This document shows, one piece after another, positions 1 through 10,950 of a stretch of DNA of 64,000 nucleotides. The translations under genes and the position numbers were made by a program. This DNA is from Capitulum mitella (Eukaryota; Arthropoda; Thecostraca; Pollicipedomorpha; Pollicipedidae). Below the pieces are notes generated by a model. That model was not told where the DNA came from. It searched no databases and saw nothing but the letters and a program-made list of their open reading frames with translations. The DNA is taken from NCBI GenBank assembly GCA_030062745.1, contig CP099843.1:21302583-21366582 (forward strand), written 5' to 3'. How positions within the stretch are numbered: position 1 is the first letter of the stretch; every line of letters starts with the position of its first letter.

Positions 1-150
1 TGGATGGAAGGGTCATAACCCACTGGGCATCGAACAACTGAATCACAGCACGTCTAAAGCTGAACCAGAATAAAACTGTTTCGCCAATATGGATGGTGAA
101 TGGCACCTGACGACTTCATTAGAAGTGCTCGGGGTGGCCGGAAAAACAAT

Positions 151-253
<103 letters not shown>

Positions 254-1239
254 TGGAATATAAAGGATGAGGAATAAACCGTCATTAGAAACTTTATAAA
301 ACTAGTAACTTGATGGATGTATTTCAATTACGCAGGCAATTACGACTTAGCATGCCTGATATAGTCCACATCAAAAACACATAGATGATTGTGCAACAAA
401 CTTGGCAAGGCCCGGGTGCTGCCAAGGCTGGAAGCGCCTGGCGTTGCCAAAGCGGCTTCAGGATCATCCCTCCAGTGCTGTTACGGTCATAAAGCCTTGA
501 ATGGAAATCATTTTAGCAGCCAGTGCTCCCGGGAAGTGGCGTAAGTTGTGCAAATGCGTACAAAGCGACATGGTGACAAGTGAGGTGGAGGCCAGTTGCG
601 AGCTTGTGTTCGTTCTTTGCTGCTCGCCCGATCAAGTGCAGGGACTGTCTGGTCTGGGCGGTCCGCGCTACGGGAAAATACGAACATCGCTTTTATGTTA
701 CGTTTTGTTTGTTGTGGTTCTCGTGTAAATGTTTCCGCTGTTTGTTGGTACAAGTTACTGGGTGCGATAAAACAATGGAATACAAGAATGGTATCTTGCC
801 CTTTCATTCTCCGCCATAGCTGAAAACCAAAATTTGTATTTGCTCATCGCTAAAGGCAAAAAAAAGCTTAGTTTGCCGGACTTCTGGCGTCCCTGAATTG
901 ACCGCGCCGAAAGTAGGGCTGCCTCCACCAGCGGTTCCTGGCGCTTCTCCCCATCACACCAGCATGCTAGTGCCCAGCAAGGCCACTGCCTGTTCTCCAT
1001 GTGCACATCACGGCGTGCACGAGCTATAGCATCACCAACCGGCCAGCACAGCCGGGGCTGCGGCATCAGTCTAATAGTCACGTCAACGCTGTGGAGGCTC
1101 GTGCAACCTTAGCTCTTAGGTCCGACTGTCCAGCTGGTGCCCGGCAAACAGCACCTGGCCCCACTATCCCGGCACGTGCTTATCAGACGACTAGGACCCA
1201 ACAGCCAGTACCTCTCTCACATCTTATTTCCTAGTATCA

Positions 1240-1680
1240 GTTGCTCGTTTCCAAACCCCAGTCCATTGCTCCCACTCCCCAGTCACGCGGTCTCTCCGGG
1301 TCCTGCGCCCCGTTGCTAACCCACGGGCCCCAGTCTTCAGTTTCATGATCACGCGCTCCCAGACCTGCAGTCCGCAGTTTCCGGATCAGGGTTACCAGAC
1401 GCTGGAGTTCCCTGAGGATGCGAGAGTCCGGGCCCCGCCATTTTTCAGAGATCCTTGTTAGACCCATGGGAACGACCGAAATATCGACACGGAACTATGC
1501 TTGTTTCAAATCCCCAACCACGCAGTCCTCAGTTCCCAGCCTTCGGTCCTGCGGCCCCCAGTCCGACATGCCGCAGTCCGCAGTTCCACAGTCCCCAGTC
1601 TCGCGGTCCTCAGTCCGAAATGCCGCAGCCCCGATCCGTATTTCCCGGCCCGGTCCGCCGTCCGCAGCTCCCCGGGCCGG
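1240..1680. repeat. Degenerate CAGTCC-rich micro-repeat
   Basis: A C-rich stretch in which variants of cagtccgcag, cagtcctcag and cagtccccag recur many times, with gaps. It looks like an old tandem repeat. Nothing suggests a gene. Confidence 0.55.
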
Positions 1681-1809
1681 GCACTAATTGGCGACAGCGT
1701 CCCGCCTGGAAATGACCAATTTCAACAGGTCGCAGGCGACGCATCGACCATCAGCGTGACGACAGACGTCCGGAGACACGCCGAGGGTGGCGCGAGACGT
1801 GGCCCGCGC

Positions 1810-2110
1810 GTGGCGGCTGGTAACCGGTACCGGGCGGGGGAACCGGCACACGACCGGGCGGGGAAGCCGGGTCGTGTGCCGTACCGGACGGAGAAGCCCG
1901 TACCCGGCCGGGCAGAGCAGCCCGTACCCGGGAGGAAGGGCGGTACCCGACACTCGGGCAGAGGAGCCGGTGCCAGGCCGGGCAGAGCAGCCTGTACCCG
2001 GTACCCGGCCGGGCAGAGGGGCTCTGCACGGGAGTCAGCAGTCGGTACTGGTACACGGACCGGGCCGGGTAGAGGACCCGGTACCCGGCCCGGCGGGGAC
2101 GGCGCCTAAC
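1810..2110. repeat. GC-rich degenerate minisatellite built on CCGGGCAGAG and GTACCCGG
   Basis: Units such as ccgggcagagcagcc and gtacccggccgggcagag recur with irregular spacing and substitutions. All frames stay open because of composition. I see no coding signal beyond that. Confidence 0.6.
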
Positions 2111-2898
2111 CCGCCGGATGGTCTGACGCAGCTGGCAGCACCGATCCAATGCAGACAAGAAGGACGGCGCGCGCAATTTACGGCACCCTGCTGAGCCGGC
2201 TAAGAGTTCATAAGGAGCGCAGAGCGGCTAACACGCGCGCAGAATGGCCTCTGATGGCAGATGAGCCGCAGCTGGACGCGGCGGGAACTGGCAGTCGTTC
2301 GTCTCGCAGCTCATTGCTCGCAAGACAGACAAATGCCTCCGCGAAAACAAACGCGCCGATTACAGGCCCAGGCCAGCTAGGATCCCTAACCAGGGTTGAT
2401 GATAGCAGAAGGCTTTGACAAGAAAATTTTGGTGAAGAAAAGTGCAGTCATTACAAGATGATCGTTTGACCCCACCTGGTAGAGTCTTATATACTGGAAC
2501 TACCTCATCACCACTTCAAACTCCTTTAAGTGCGCATTGCGGAATAAGCACCCTGGGAGCTTTTAACGTGTAATCTATTAGGAAGTATCGCAACGCTCAA
2601 CGTCGCTACAGCCATTAACAGCCTGTGGTCAAGTGTTTCTGGTTGAAAATTGATAACTGTGCATCACAGTATCATTCATGCATTACATTTTAAACATAAA
2701 AAGTGACCTCCCAGTGTCACAGAGTGCTCATAACTCGTGAGCCCCTCAAAATCCAACCTCCAATTCAAAATCATCATCGCATCTCCAGTACATTCAACCA
2801 GCCGAATGACTTTTGCGGCTGCCTCACGCCATCAACACCTCCTCAGCGTTACAATCAAGCTTACCTTGCTTACACTTTGGCGGGTTCTACGTCCGTAC

Positions 2899-3015
2899 CT
2901 TCCTGGGCAGTGACTGCTGGCCTTTGTAGACCTTGTTGCGGTTCAGTCGGGACACGGTGGCGCCCTGGATCCGGATCTCGTATACCTGGCTGGCTGTCAG
3001 GTTCGGCAGATTGAT
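2899..3015 (-). CDS. Ptp99A: Ptp99A-like receptor phosphatase, exon h (end of FN3 domain 4)
   Basis: Thirty-nine codons (INLPNLTASQVYEIRIQGAT, then VSRLNRNKVYKGQQSLPRK) complete FN3-4. They show the L-P-L-Y-I-I pattern of strands E and F and a sequon in NLT. The acceptor ggccgtcccag before ATCAAT was preferred over an AG 22 bases upstream because only the former keeps frame with exon g. The donor is AGGAAG before gtacgg. In the receptor this segment precedes the juxtamembrane region. No hydrophobic transmembrane exon was found between here and the left edge, so the gene continues outside the window. Confidence 0.8.
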
Positions 3016-6000
3016 CTGGGACGGCCGACACACCCTGGTCACGCAGATACACCGCAGGCCTGGCGTTCGTTACGGTATCGTGAGGTGACGATCTGATGTG
3101 TTCTTTGAGGCGTCCGATTTTTGACACCGAAATGTAATTAATTTTAGTTTTGCAACTGGCACGCTGACAATTGAAAATTGCCTCGTATCTGGGCGCATAA
3201 TCTGTCAGTTGCTCTTCCATACTACCGACATGTCGCGCAATGTTAGAAATAAAAATTTGAAACTGCTTTGTTCCCTTTATGTGCAATGCGAAAAATGAAA
3301 ATACGCAGTCGTTTTCAGACTTCTGATTTTATTTTTACGCCGCCTTACAAGAAGAAGTTTACCAGACCTAAGATCTTCCTTACATGCACACGAACGACGC
3401 GTTGTCCGTCTCAGATATTGTGTTAGTGGCCTCTGATATTGTACAATAATAACATATGATATATATAATAACTATATATGATAATATAATAGCTATACTG
3501 TTAACGCACTAATATGATAGCTGTCATGATGCATCAGAAAATGCGTAAAGTTTGTGCTGAGCCGTGGATCTAATTCGTGACAAGATTCATACCAATTAAC
3601 ACAGTTTGCAAAAGCTGCGTTAAATTCACAGCAACATGAACTGAAAGAATAACAGAAGAGGTCATTCAACATCTAAAAAGTAGCGACATTTTGAGGTAAT
3701 TCTCAAGTAAGCAAGACGCAAAATCACAACTCTCTTGGTAAGAAGTGTTTAGTGCCCACGAATTGTGGCGACAATCGTGGCACAGTGCACAAGCTGCAAA
3801 GCTAGCGCTAGGTATCTATTATTGCCTGGCATTTGATTTTAAATACTTTCCCTTGCTTTCAAACTATCAATAACGGTGCACGTTTAATTCCGATGTCCGC
3901 GACTGCACACACTGGTCAAAGCCGGAAGAGCTGCCGTGATCTTTAGCTAGAGCTTTGCCTCATTTGTGACAGGAGACGCTGCTTCTGCAGGAAACTAGCG
4001 CATTGTTAGGCCCACAGTTTCGGTACTTCGCCATCCTGAGTAGTGATGAGGACGAACGAGTGCCAAACTGTTGCCTGTAATAACATCCATCCGTGTTCCT
4101 TTGAAACCAGCCTCGCCTGGTACAAACAACGCTGAGCCATCCTGTGATACTCGCTGTTGCCTGTCTGTGGAGCCTAACACTTGAACACATCTGTTTACAT
4201 GAACCCCTGTAAATGCAAACAACGCTGAGCCATCATGTGATCCTCGCTGCTGCCTTTCTGTGAAGCCTAGCACTTGAACGCATCTGTTTATATGAATCGC
4301 TGTAAATGTAGTTATGTACTGACATTCGTTTCATTGAGTTTTGTCACCTGGTGAAACCTAATGAGTCACTTCGTTAAACCTTGCCCCTGCAACGCCACGT
4401 GTTGTTTCAGGCGTGATAACACAGCAAACATATCTGTCGCATCGGACCTGCGAAACGAGACCCGTAATCACGAGACTCAATGACCAATGCAACAAAATTC
4501 AAATCGCCTGCGGCCAAAAGCTTCCCGCGTGCGGCCGGCAGAACCTGAAGTCACTTGAGCCAAATTGGAGCCGTTAACTGTGAGACTGATGCCGGACATC
4601 CATCAGCGGGCTGCGGCACCGGCCATCGGCCACTGTCCGCGCGACGCCGCGGAGGCGGAACATCACTCTGCTCGCCGCCGCCGCGGCCAATCCAATCAGC
4701 CCTAAGAGCTAACCTTTGCGGCGCAGCCCGACTTAAACAAAAGTGGTACGATGCCTGTCCCGGGGGTCGGTCTCCGGGCGGCTGGCGCTCAGCCGGCGAC
4801 GCCGCCCGGCCGGCAATCCATCATGCCGCAGACGGAAACGCTGCCGCGCGTCGGGCCAACAGTGCGGCCCGCTCACACCGGACAGATGAGCTCCCGACAC
4901 CCTCCGCTGGAGACTGTTCACACCGGGAGGGGATCGCTCACACCGGACAGACGAGCCCCCGACGCCCTCTGCTGGAGTCTGTTCACACCGGGAGGGGATC
5001 GCTCACACCGGACAGACGAGCCCCCGACGCCCTCTGCTGGAGTCTGTTCACACCGGGAGGGGATCGCTCACTCCGACTGAGGCGGAGGGGAGCATAGCGA
5101 TAGGGCGAAGGCGCAGCGGGGATTTAGAGCTCCATTGAACTAGCATCATTTTAGGTTCGCCTAAATGAGAAGGAAATTACTTCCCAAATAAGTGTCCCGG
5201 ATGGCTCTCGGGTGGGGAAAGATATTGCGCTGAAAGGTCCCTTAAATCAAGCTGTTTGGCTTTTGATTTCTGTGGCAAAGATAAAGCTTTTACAGGAGAC
5301 TTTTTTGTATCGTAATTTTGCGTCCAGAAGAATGCTCCACCTTGGCTGATTTTTCTTAAATAGGTTTGGCTGGTCAAAAAAGCCAATTATTACGTTTTAA
5401 GCACTCATTTTTTGGCAAGTGTCTAGAACCTTCGAAAACGTAATAGTGAAAAAATACTAAATGCTTTAATGACGTCATACAGGTCAGTGAACGTACGCCT
5501 CCTTAAAATGTTCGTTGGCCTAAGGCTGCCGCTCGTGACGCCACGCAACGGCAGTTTATAGAACCGGGCGGAAGAGGACGGGGAGATCCGCGGAAATCGC
5601 CTTTAACCTCGGTAAGGGTAGGCGATTCATACATAGTTATTATTACACATTGACTTCAGCGGACTACGGCTTGGCCATCTCAGCTAAAAATAAGCGCTGA
5701 AGATGGACCATCCCCTTTAAGCGAAATAAAAGCAGGGTTTTCTTTCATTGTTTACACGGCATCTTTCAGTGGTATTACGTGGTACATATATGAGTATGTC
5801 ATGGTAATGTGAATAAGTCTGAAAAAGTTTGGCCATGACTCTCTTCTTACAGATCGTTTGCCGTTGAGTTTCGTAGTGAAAGTGAAAATATTTAACGTTT
5901 CACCGTCAGTACCTCCCAATCAACTCCAAGGCATGATCCTCAAAGACTTCAAACGAGATAGTGGTTTAGCCAATACTGTACGCGTGCACAAATGAAAATA

Positions 6001-6107
6001 TGCAACAACGGCGTCAGGCAGCCAAAGCTGAATGTCAGTAAGAGCTTGAATACCTCTCACACAGGAGTAAAGGTGTTCGGTTGCCGATAGGTATGTTTTT
6101 TTCTCAC
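3016..6107 (-). other. Intron between exons g and h
   Basis: A 3.1-kb GT-AG intron. It contains a GC-rich island (about 4600-5110) with a 65-bp tandem repeat. A short duplicated segment near 4110-4290 repeats 'acgctgagccatc..tgtgat.ctcgctg'. The rest is AT-rich sequence in which I recognise nothing. Confidence 0.6.
4871..5070. repeat. Minisatellite of three 65-bp units
   Basis: Units start with gctcacaccggacaga at 4871, 4936 and 5001, with a fragment at 5066. Units two and three look identical and unit one differs at a handful of positions. The unit length is not a multiple of three, yet open frames cross all copies. That follows from the lack of T-rich stops and does not argue for coding. 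Confidence 0.9.
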
Positions 6108-6204
6108 CGTGTACAGCAGCCGATCACTCTGGACGGGAATCATTCGCTCCACGAAGTCCCAACTGTCCTCAGGTCTGTACAGGAGGTAGTAGAGGTGTAC
6201 CAGA
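6108..6204 (-). CDS. Ptp99A: Ptp99A-like receptor phosphatase, exon g (middle of FN3 domain 4)
   Basis: Thirty-two codons (LVHLYYLLYRPEDSWDFVER, then MIPVQSDRLLYT) supply the C and C' strands of the fourth FN3 domain, including the YYLLYR strand typical of this fold. The acceptor is gtttctcag before TCTGG (phase 2 entry). The donor is TACACG before gtgaga (phase 0). The exon is short and would be hard to call alone. The exact phase fit on both sides and the continuity of the fold make it convincing. Confidence 0.78.
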
Positions 6205-8118
6205 CTGAGAAACGGAACACATTGTGAACTGCAACGCTTCCGATCCATTTTGACTTAGTGGATTTTAAGTCAAAACACTCTTTGATCGTGATCACCCGCG
6301 ACAAAAACACACTGGTAGTTCGTGGACAAAAATGTTGATAAAGGCTTCATAGAAATAAATTTTCAATGACTGATTAAAATTGGGAAACGTCCTGCGGAAA
6401 TACAGTTCTGCAGAATTCACTGACATTCTGAACTGAAGTCCAGCAAATAATAACCCTATTACTAGTGAACTGGCGGGCCTTTTTCGTTATATAAACATCG
6501 TCTTTTCATTATCTAAGCCTCCTATTTTCTAAATTTAATAGGTAGCATGCATATTCACATTTGTAGTCATGTTTATGATGAATGATATGTTGGACTAAGC
6601 AAATAAAGAAAACTGCAAAACAGAATCTTCTTTCATCTAAGTCAACAGCAATCGGCCGGCTCTATGAAAGGCTTGAATCAAACTGTGATGTAGGGTTCTA
6701 AGAGCGGGTACAGTTCAAACCTATTCCCGTATTGGGGGCTCTAGAAGCCCCCCCCCCCGCGCTTTCAGCTAGCCATTTTCAGGGTTTTTTTATAGCAGTT
6801 TCACAAAACTTTGTCATTTTTCTTACTTGTTCTTCCTATGTACTATGCCAAGTTTTCATAATATTATGTTGCTCAGGGGCAAGGCCAGCCCACGTTTTTG
6901 GAAGTCACCTGATGCCTGGTTTTGCATTGTTAAAGGCAAAGGGAAAATAGTTCCAAAAAATAGAGTTTTTAAGATAGAACTTGGTTTTATATGACTGTAT
7001 AGTTAGATAACTGCGCAAGCATCCAATTTTTCTTTGCTGATCTGAAGTCATTCCGCAAGGTCAAGTCAAGATCAAAAGTCAAAATTTAGTGTTACGTAAA
7101 TATTTTCGACGCTGATTTTCAAAATGCACACCTCGGAACATGTATGCCGTGGACAAATGCCTGTGCTTTGTTTTAAGATTCAGGATGATAAAAGGTCGGA
7201 TCACGGAGCTATGACCAAAAACATCTGTGCTCGTACCCTATATCACGACGGCCATAAACAAGAATTTTAGAGATATAATTGATGTAAATGATTGGAAGCG
7301 TTTTCAGACACAATTAAATTAACGTGGGATCACTGCTTTCCATGCACCCCTAAGGTCATTTAAGGCCAGTGAAGGCCGGAGGTTGTAAGGAAACGTGAAC
7401 ATGTGACCATGACGGTTGCCCCTTTTTGAGGTTCCTGGCGCTGCCTATGCCATCATTATACAAACAATATAATGCGATTTGTAAGAATACGAACAGTAAC
7501 TATCATTCTTCAGCATAACATGACTGGCAAAAGTTAAGAAATGTTTTAAACTGTTACGTTCATTCAGTTGCCAAAAAAAACATATTCTTTCCATGGTCCA
7601 AACCCTGTGAACACCTACGAATTTTACCCAAATTCCAAACGTATAGGCTAATGGGAAAAGCCCCATCGATTAGTTCTTCGTTCATGCCAATGGCATCAAA
7701 ACCAGCCCATAAACAGCAAAGTTATGACAATCCGAAAAATACTCCCATTCTGACTTTTTGCACCGTGTATCAACCACTTTCAGGATTCTCAAAACGTCTT
7801 TTTATACAAATGTAGGTTACGGCATGGCGAGTCGATTGTCATTCGTTGAGATGGAATCGCCTCGGCAGTTTCCAAGATCTAAGTGAGATCGAATACCCCT
7901 CCCCCTTATAGGAGTGTGCCCTTGCGCTATGGGTACGGGAATACGATTATATGGTCCATCGTCTGGGCTTTAAAGTAACATCAGTTATCAGCCTAAGCCC
8001 TTCTAACACTTAAACTCAACAATGGCAGTTACATTCTATGGACTAACTAATCATTCTAGTTCTACATGTCGCCGGACTATTCTCCATGTTCCGTCTGAGT
8101 GCTACAGCGTGGCCTCAC
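6205..8118 (-). other. Intron between exons f and g
   Basis: A 1.9-kb intron, most of which is one diverged family-1 TTAA element (6714-7950). The remainder is AT-rich with no recognised feature. Confidence 0.6.
6714..7950 (-). mobile_element. Family-1 TTAA element, copy G (old, diverged)
   Basis: The element is aligned by eye to the other family-1 copies. The left end reads TTCAAACCTATTCCCG and is followed by a G-run/C-run palindrome. The internal landmark 'ggcaaggccagcccacgttttt' matches the copies loosely, and the right end near acgggaatacgattat is eroded. The TTAA at both ends has mutated. The four half-site array of younger copies has decayed to one or two near matches. No transposase is encoded. 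Confidence 0.7.
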
Positions 8119-8302
8119 CCATAGAAGACGTCTGGCCGACGCCACTGGAGGCCCAGTGACGTGTCGGTCGGGCAGGTGATGTTCGTGATGACCGGCGGCC
8201 CTGGCCCGCTGACGTCAGTTCGAGCCCGGATCGGGAACGAACGGTCCCCCTCGCCAGCGCCGGTCTGCGCCTTCAGCCACACGCTGTACTCCTGGTCAGG
8301 CT
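8119..8302 (-). CDS. Ptp99A: Ptp99A-like receptor phosphatase, exon f (end of FN3 domain 3, start of FN3 domain 4)
   Basis: Sixty codons give PDQEYSVWLKAQT (F strand of FN3-3) and ARTDV, the usual end of an FN3 domain. The linker SGPGPPVITNITC then starts domain 4, whose tryptophan lies in LQWRRPDVFY. The sequon NIT is present. The acceptor is gttcgacag before AGCCTGACC and the donor is TATGG before gtgagg (phase 2). The 356-bp intron between exons e and f is largely made of about 52-bp repeats that copy this exon's acceptor and its first roughly 25 bases. Exon sequence itself shows no break. Confidence 0.85.
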
Positions 8303-8580
8303 CTGTCGAACACAGTGACGTCACTGTCTCGCATGCTGTACTCTCGTTCCTACTCTGTTTGACATAGCGACGTCACCATTTCACACGCTACACTCGCGGT
8401 CCAGCTCTGTCTGATAACGCGTTGAACTCCCGGTCCGGTTCTGTCGTGTGGAATGACGTCACTATTTCACACGCTGCACTCCCGGTCTTTGTCTGTCCGA
8501 TACAGAAACGTCATTGTCCCACGCGTCGTGCCCCCGGTCCGGCTCTGTCCGGACATTGACGCCACTGTTTCACACGGTGT
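8281..8580. repeat. About 52-bp minisatellite copied from the exon f splice acceptor
   Basis: Five to six imperfect units begin at 8281 with forms of acgctgtactcctggtcagg. Each continues through a gctctgtc-type segment and a gacgtcac-type segment. The first unit is the start of exon f plus its acceptor. Later units in the intron reproduce, on the minus strand, cag followed by a decayed copy of the exon start. The period is about 52 bp, with one unit carrying an extra stretch. The intron (8303-8658) is largely this repeat. Confidence 0.85.
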
Positions 8581-8658
8581 ACGGGTCTGACGGACGGAGT
8601 CGTGACAGACACACAAGAGCCTGTCACAGAGAGCCCCGCGGCTGCTTCCCTCGCTCAC

Positions 8659-8850
8659 CGAGGCGCGTGATGGTGAACGTCCTGGCCGAGCCGTCGGGCG
8701 CCGTGCGCCTCAGCGCCGGGCCGTCGCCGGTGGACCAGAAGACGCTGTAGCCGCGCAGCAGGCCGTTCGGCTGCCGCGGCGGCAGCCACTGCACCGTCAG
8801 CGCGCGGTCGCCCACCGCCGAAAACGTGACCTTCTCTGGACGAGACGGCA
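8659..8850 (-). CDS. Ptp99A: Ptp99A-like receptor phosphatase, exon e (first half of FN3 domain 3)
   Basis: Sixty-three codons run from PSRPEKVTFSAVGDRALTVQ through the core tryptophan in WLPP and NGLLRGYSVFW to TFTITRL. This is the A-E strand half of an FN3 domain. The acceptor is gttgttccccag before TGCCG (phase 1). The donor is CGCCTCG before gtgagc (phase 1). The last G completes a glutamate codon with AG of exon f, giving RLEPDQEYS across the join. Codon third positions are strongly GC. No frameshift or stop is seen. Confidence 0.85.
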
Positions 8851-10835
8851 CTGGGGAACAACGGCAAAGCCTCCGCCGTGGCACAGGAACAGGGGCTCGA
8901 CTGCAGTGGAGCGACAGCATATGGACATATGGCCTTACTGGAGGCGGCAGAATGGTTTCAAAATGGCACGTACATTACAAAAAGAGCCGAAGGAAAGTGC
9001 GGTCACTGGCGTTTTAAAAGCGAAACTTCTTTAACTGCTATTGTCTGACACCACCATCAGCTGCTATAAAATGGGAGTCTGAGAGTGCTGTAAAGCGCCA
9101 CCGTTACCGTTCAGTAGCGCCGACGGGAATGACCTGACCTGACTGGCGTCGTCTCCGACAGTGGGCGAAGGGTGACACCGCACTGATGACGCCACTTCCC
9201 GTAACCTCCTTTTATGAATGGGCGAGTATGGAAAGTATACACTTAGTTCGCGGATTGTGATGAAAGTTTTCAGACATCGGCGCCTGAATTGAAATGCCCA
9301 CATGCAAAGTTCCATCACGGCAAACTATCATCGTGAAATTATTAAAAAAAAAAAACAGAAATGCAACGTCTGACACCGATGGTAAATGGTTTGATCAAGC
9401 ACAGCCCAAAAGCCCCCTGCGAAACATCCAAATTCGAGAATGGAAGCCGTCAGACTGACTGTACAGTGGAGTAGAGCCTTCCCAAATTAATGGCAATGCA
9501 AGCAGTATTCTGCGATCCATTTTTTAATGCAGTTGCTACAGGCGTAATACTAATCAGTTCTTTAAAATGAGGACGCACGTGCCTCCTTTTATATTAAAGC
9601 GCATGCTTGAAGGTAAGGTTTGGCGGAGCGGAGTATGCTGTACCGTTCTGCAGACATGTCTTGCGGTGCTGCCTACGTTGGGGTTTGGCGTTGATGCTGT
9701 CACAGCGCCGTTCATACATGGGAATTATCCTATGCATGGTCTTGCCGTCTGCTGCGCTGTACTGTTCCTAGGGCTATTATACAGCTGGGCGCCACCATGC
9801 AGCACTTATTCCAGAATACCCGCCAGTTGTAACAGTTTTCCTTTTTACAATCAGATCTGCGCAGTTCACTTCTCAATGCTACAAGTTTTTTTCTTGAAAA
9901 AAGTAAAACTCCTTTGACTTATTATGAATTCCGAGTCGTGTTGCTTACACATGTCCTCCTTTTTACACGCTGAAAATATACTAAATGGTTGGGGCATTTC
10001 TTTGTCAATACTTCCTTTGGCTGCTTCCCTGTGTTCGGCCAGTCAGTATTATATTTCAATTCATCGAAACTTTTCCAGAATTCGCTGAACATTAAGGAAT
10101 AAGTAAACATCCATATTGTTGGTTGCATTAATTTAATATGCCCCAGTGACATTTTCTTTTATGTTTCGTTTTTTTATGACTAGTGCGCTTGATTCGGACA
10201 GTTTGTGATATGTTGACTCCAGAGAATGACTAAGAGTGGGTTGGGACCCCGAATTACCGAATTCAGGATGACCTCTGTTAGTGATGTCCAGCAAGGACCA
10301 CTGTCGGGTCCTTCACTTTCTCAAAAGCGTCATACCTTCGGATTCATCAAGAGAAGTACACGCGGGCTTTTGTTAGGCTTGAACGGCAGCTGACTGGGAA
10401 CGCATAACCTTCCATCCCGCATGCTGCCCATCCTTACATAGTTGCAGAAAGCTGTGCTTGTAATGAATTCCGGGCCTTGTATGTTCATTAAAAGACATCG
10501 TAGTATAAGTCATGCACATCACGGGACAAATCAGATGGCATAAAATTCAACAATTTAAGCAAATTATCCAGCAAGTCATGGATTCCCTGCAGAGAAAAGC
10601 AAGCAAGGCATATGGTTTACCAATGATTAAAGCACCTAATAAATTTTTGCGCAGCTGACATAAAACAAAGAGGTTTCACTAATATGTTCCAGAGCAATGT
10701 GGAAATAAGGGACACTCGCGGTAATACACCGTTCCAAAGTCTGGATGCTAACTCAGTGTGTTTTCGTGCGGTCGCCGACACACGGTGTCGGTTTGGTGTC
10801 CTCCACCCAGGGTTTGAGCTGGGACTGAGACTTAC
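8851..10835 (-). other. Intron between exons d and e
   Basis: A 2.0-kb intron of AT-rich, apparently single-copy sequence. No element, repeat or reading frame stands out. The 116-residue open frame at 9567-9917 has no recognisable domain. Confidence 0.5.
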
Positions 10836-10950
10836 CGCCTTCACCTGTTGTGGCCACGATCGAGGCCGCAGGGCCCAGGTCCTCTGGGTTCTTGACCTGC
10901 AGCGTGATCTCGTACCTCGTGTACGGCTCCAGCCCCTCAATGAAATAGTT
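10836..10950 (-). CDS. Ptp99A: Ptp99A-like receptor phosphatase, exon d (second half of FN3 domain 2)
   Basis: Thirty-eight codons start NYFIEGLEPYTRYEITLQVK and end PAASIVATTGEG. These are the E, F and G strands of an FN3 domain with the conserved L-P-Y-T-Y spacing. The acceptor is gcgcccccag before AACTAT (phase 0). The donor is GAAGGCG before gtaagt (phase 1). The final G joins TG of the next exon to make the valine of VPSRP. The exon lies 13.5 kb downstream of exon c. That intron holds four TTAA-type elements of family 1 or family 2, a family-2 fragment and a short family-6 element. Confidence 0.85.

Noticed and set aside
1501..2194. Long overlapping frames in the GC-rich block (up to about 200 residues)
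   Set aside because: All frames are open because the repeat lacks A/T-rich stop codons. The residue content is low-complexity Arg, Gly and Pro.
2899..3037. An alternative acceptor (gcgtgaccag before GGTGTG) for exon h
   Set aside because: It would put the conserved FN3 sequence out of frame with exon g. The AG 22 bases further in keeps frame.
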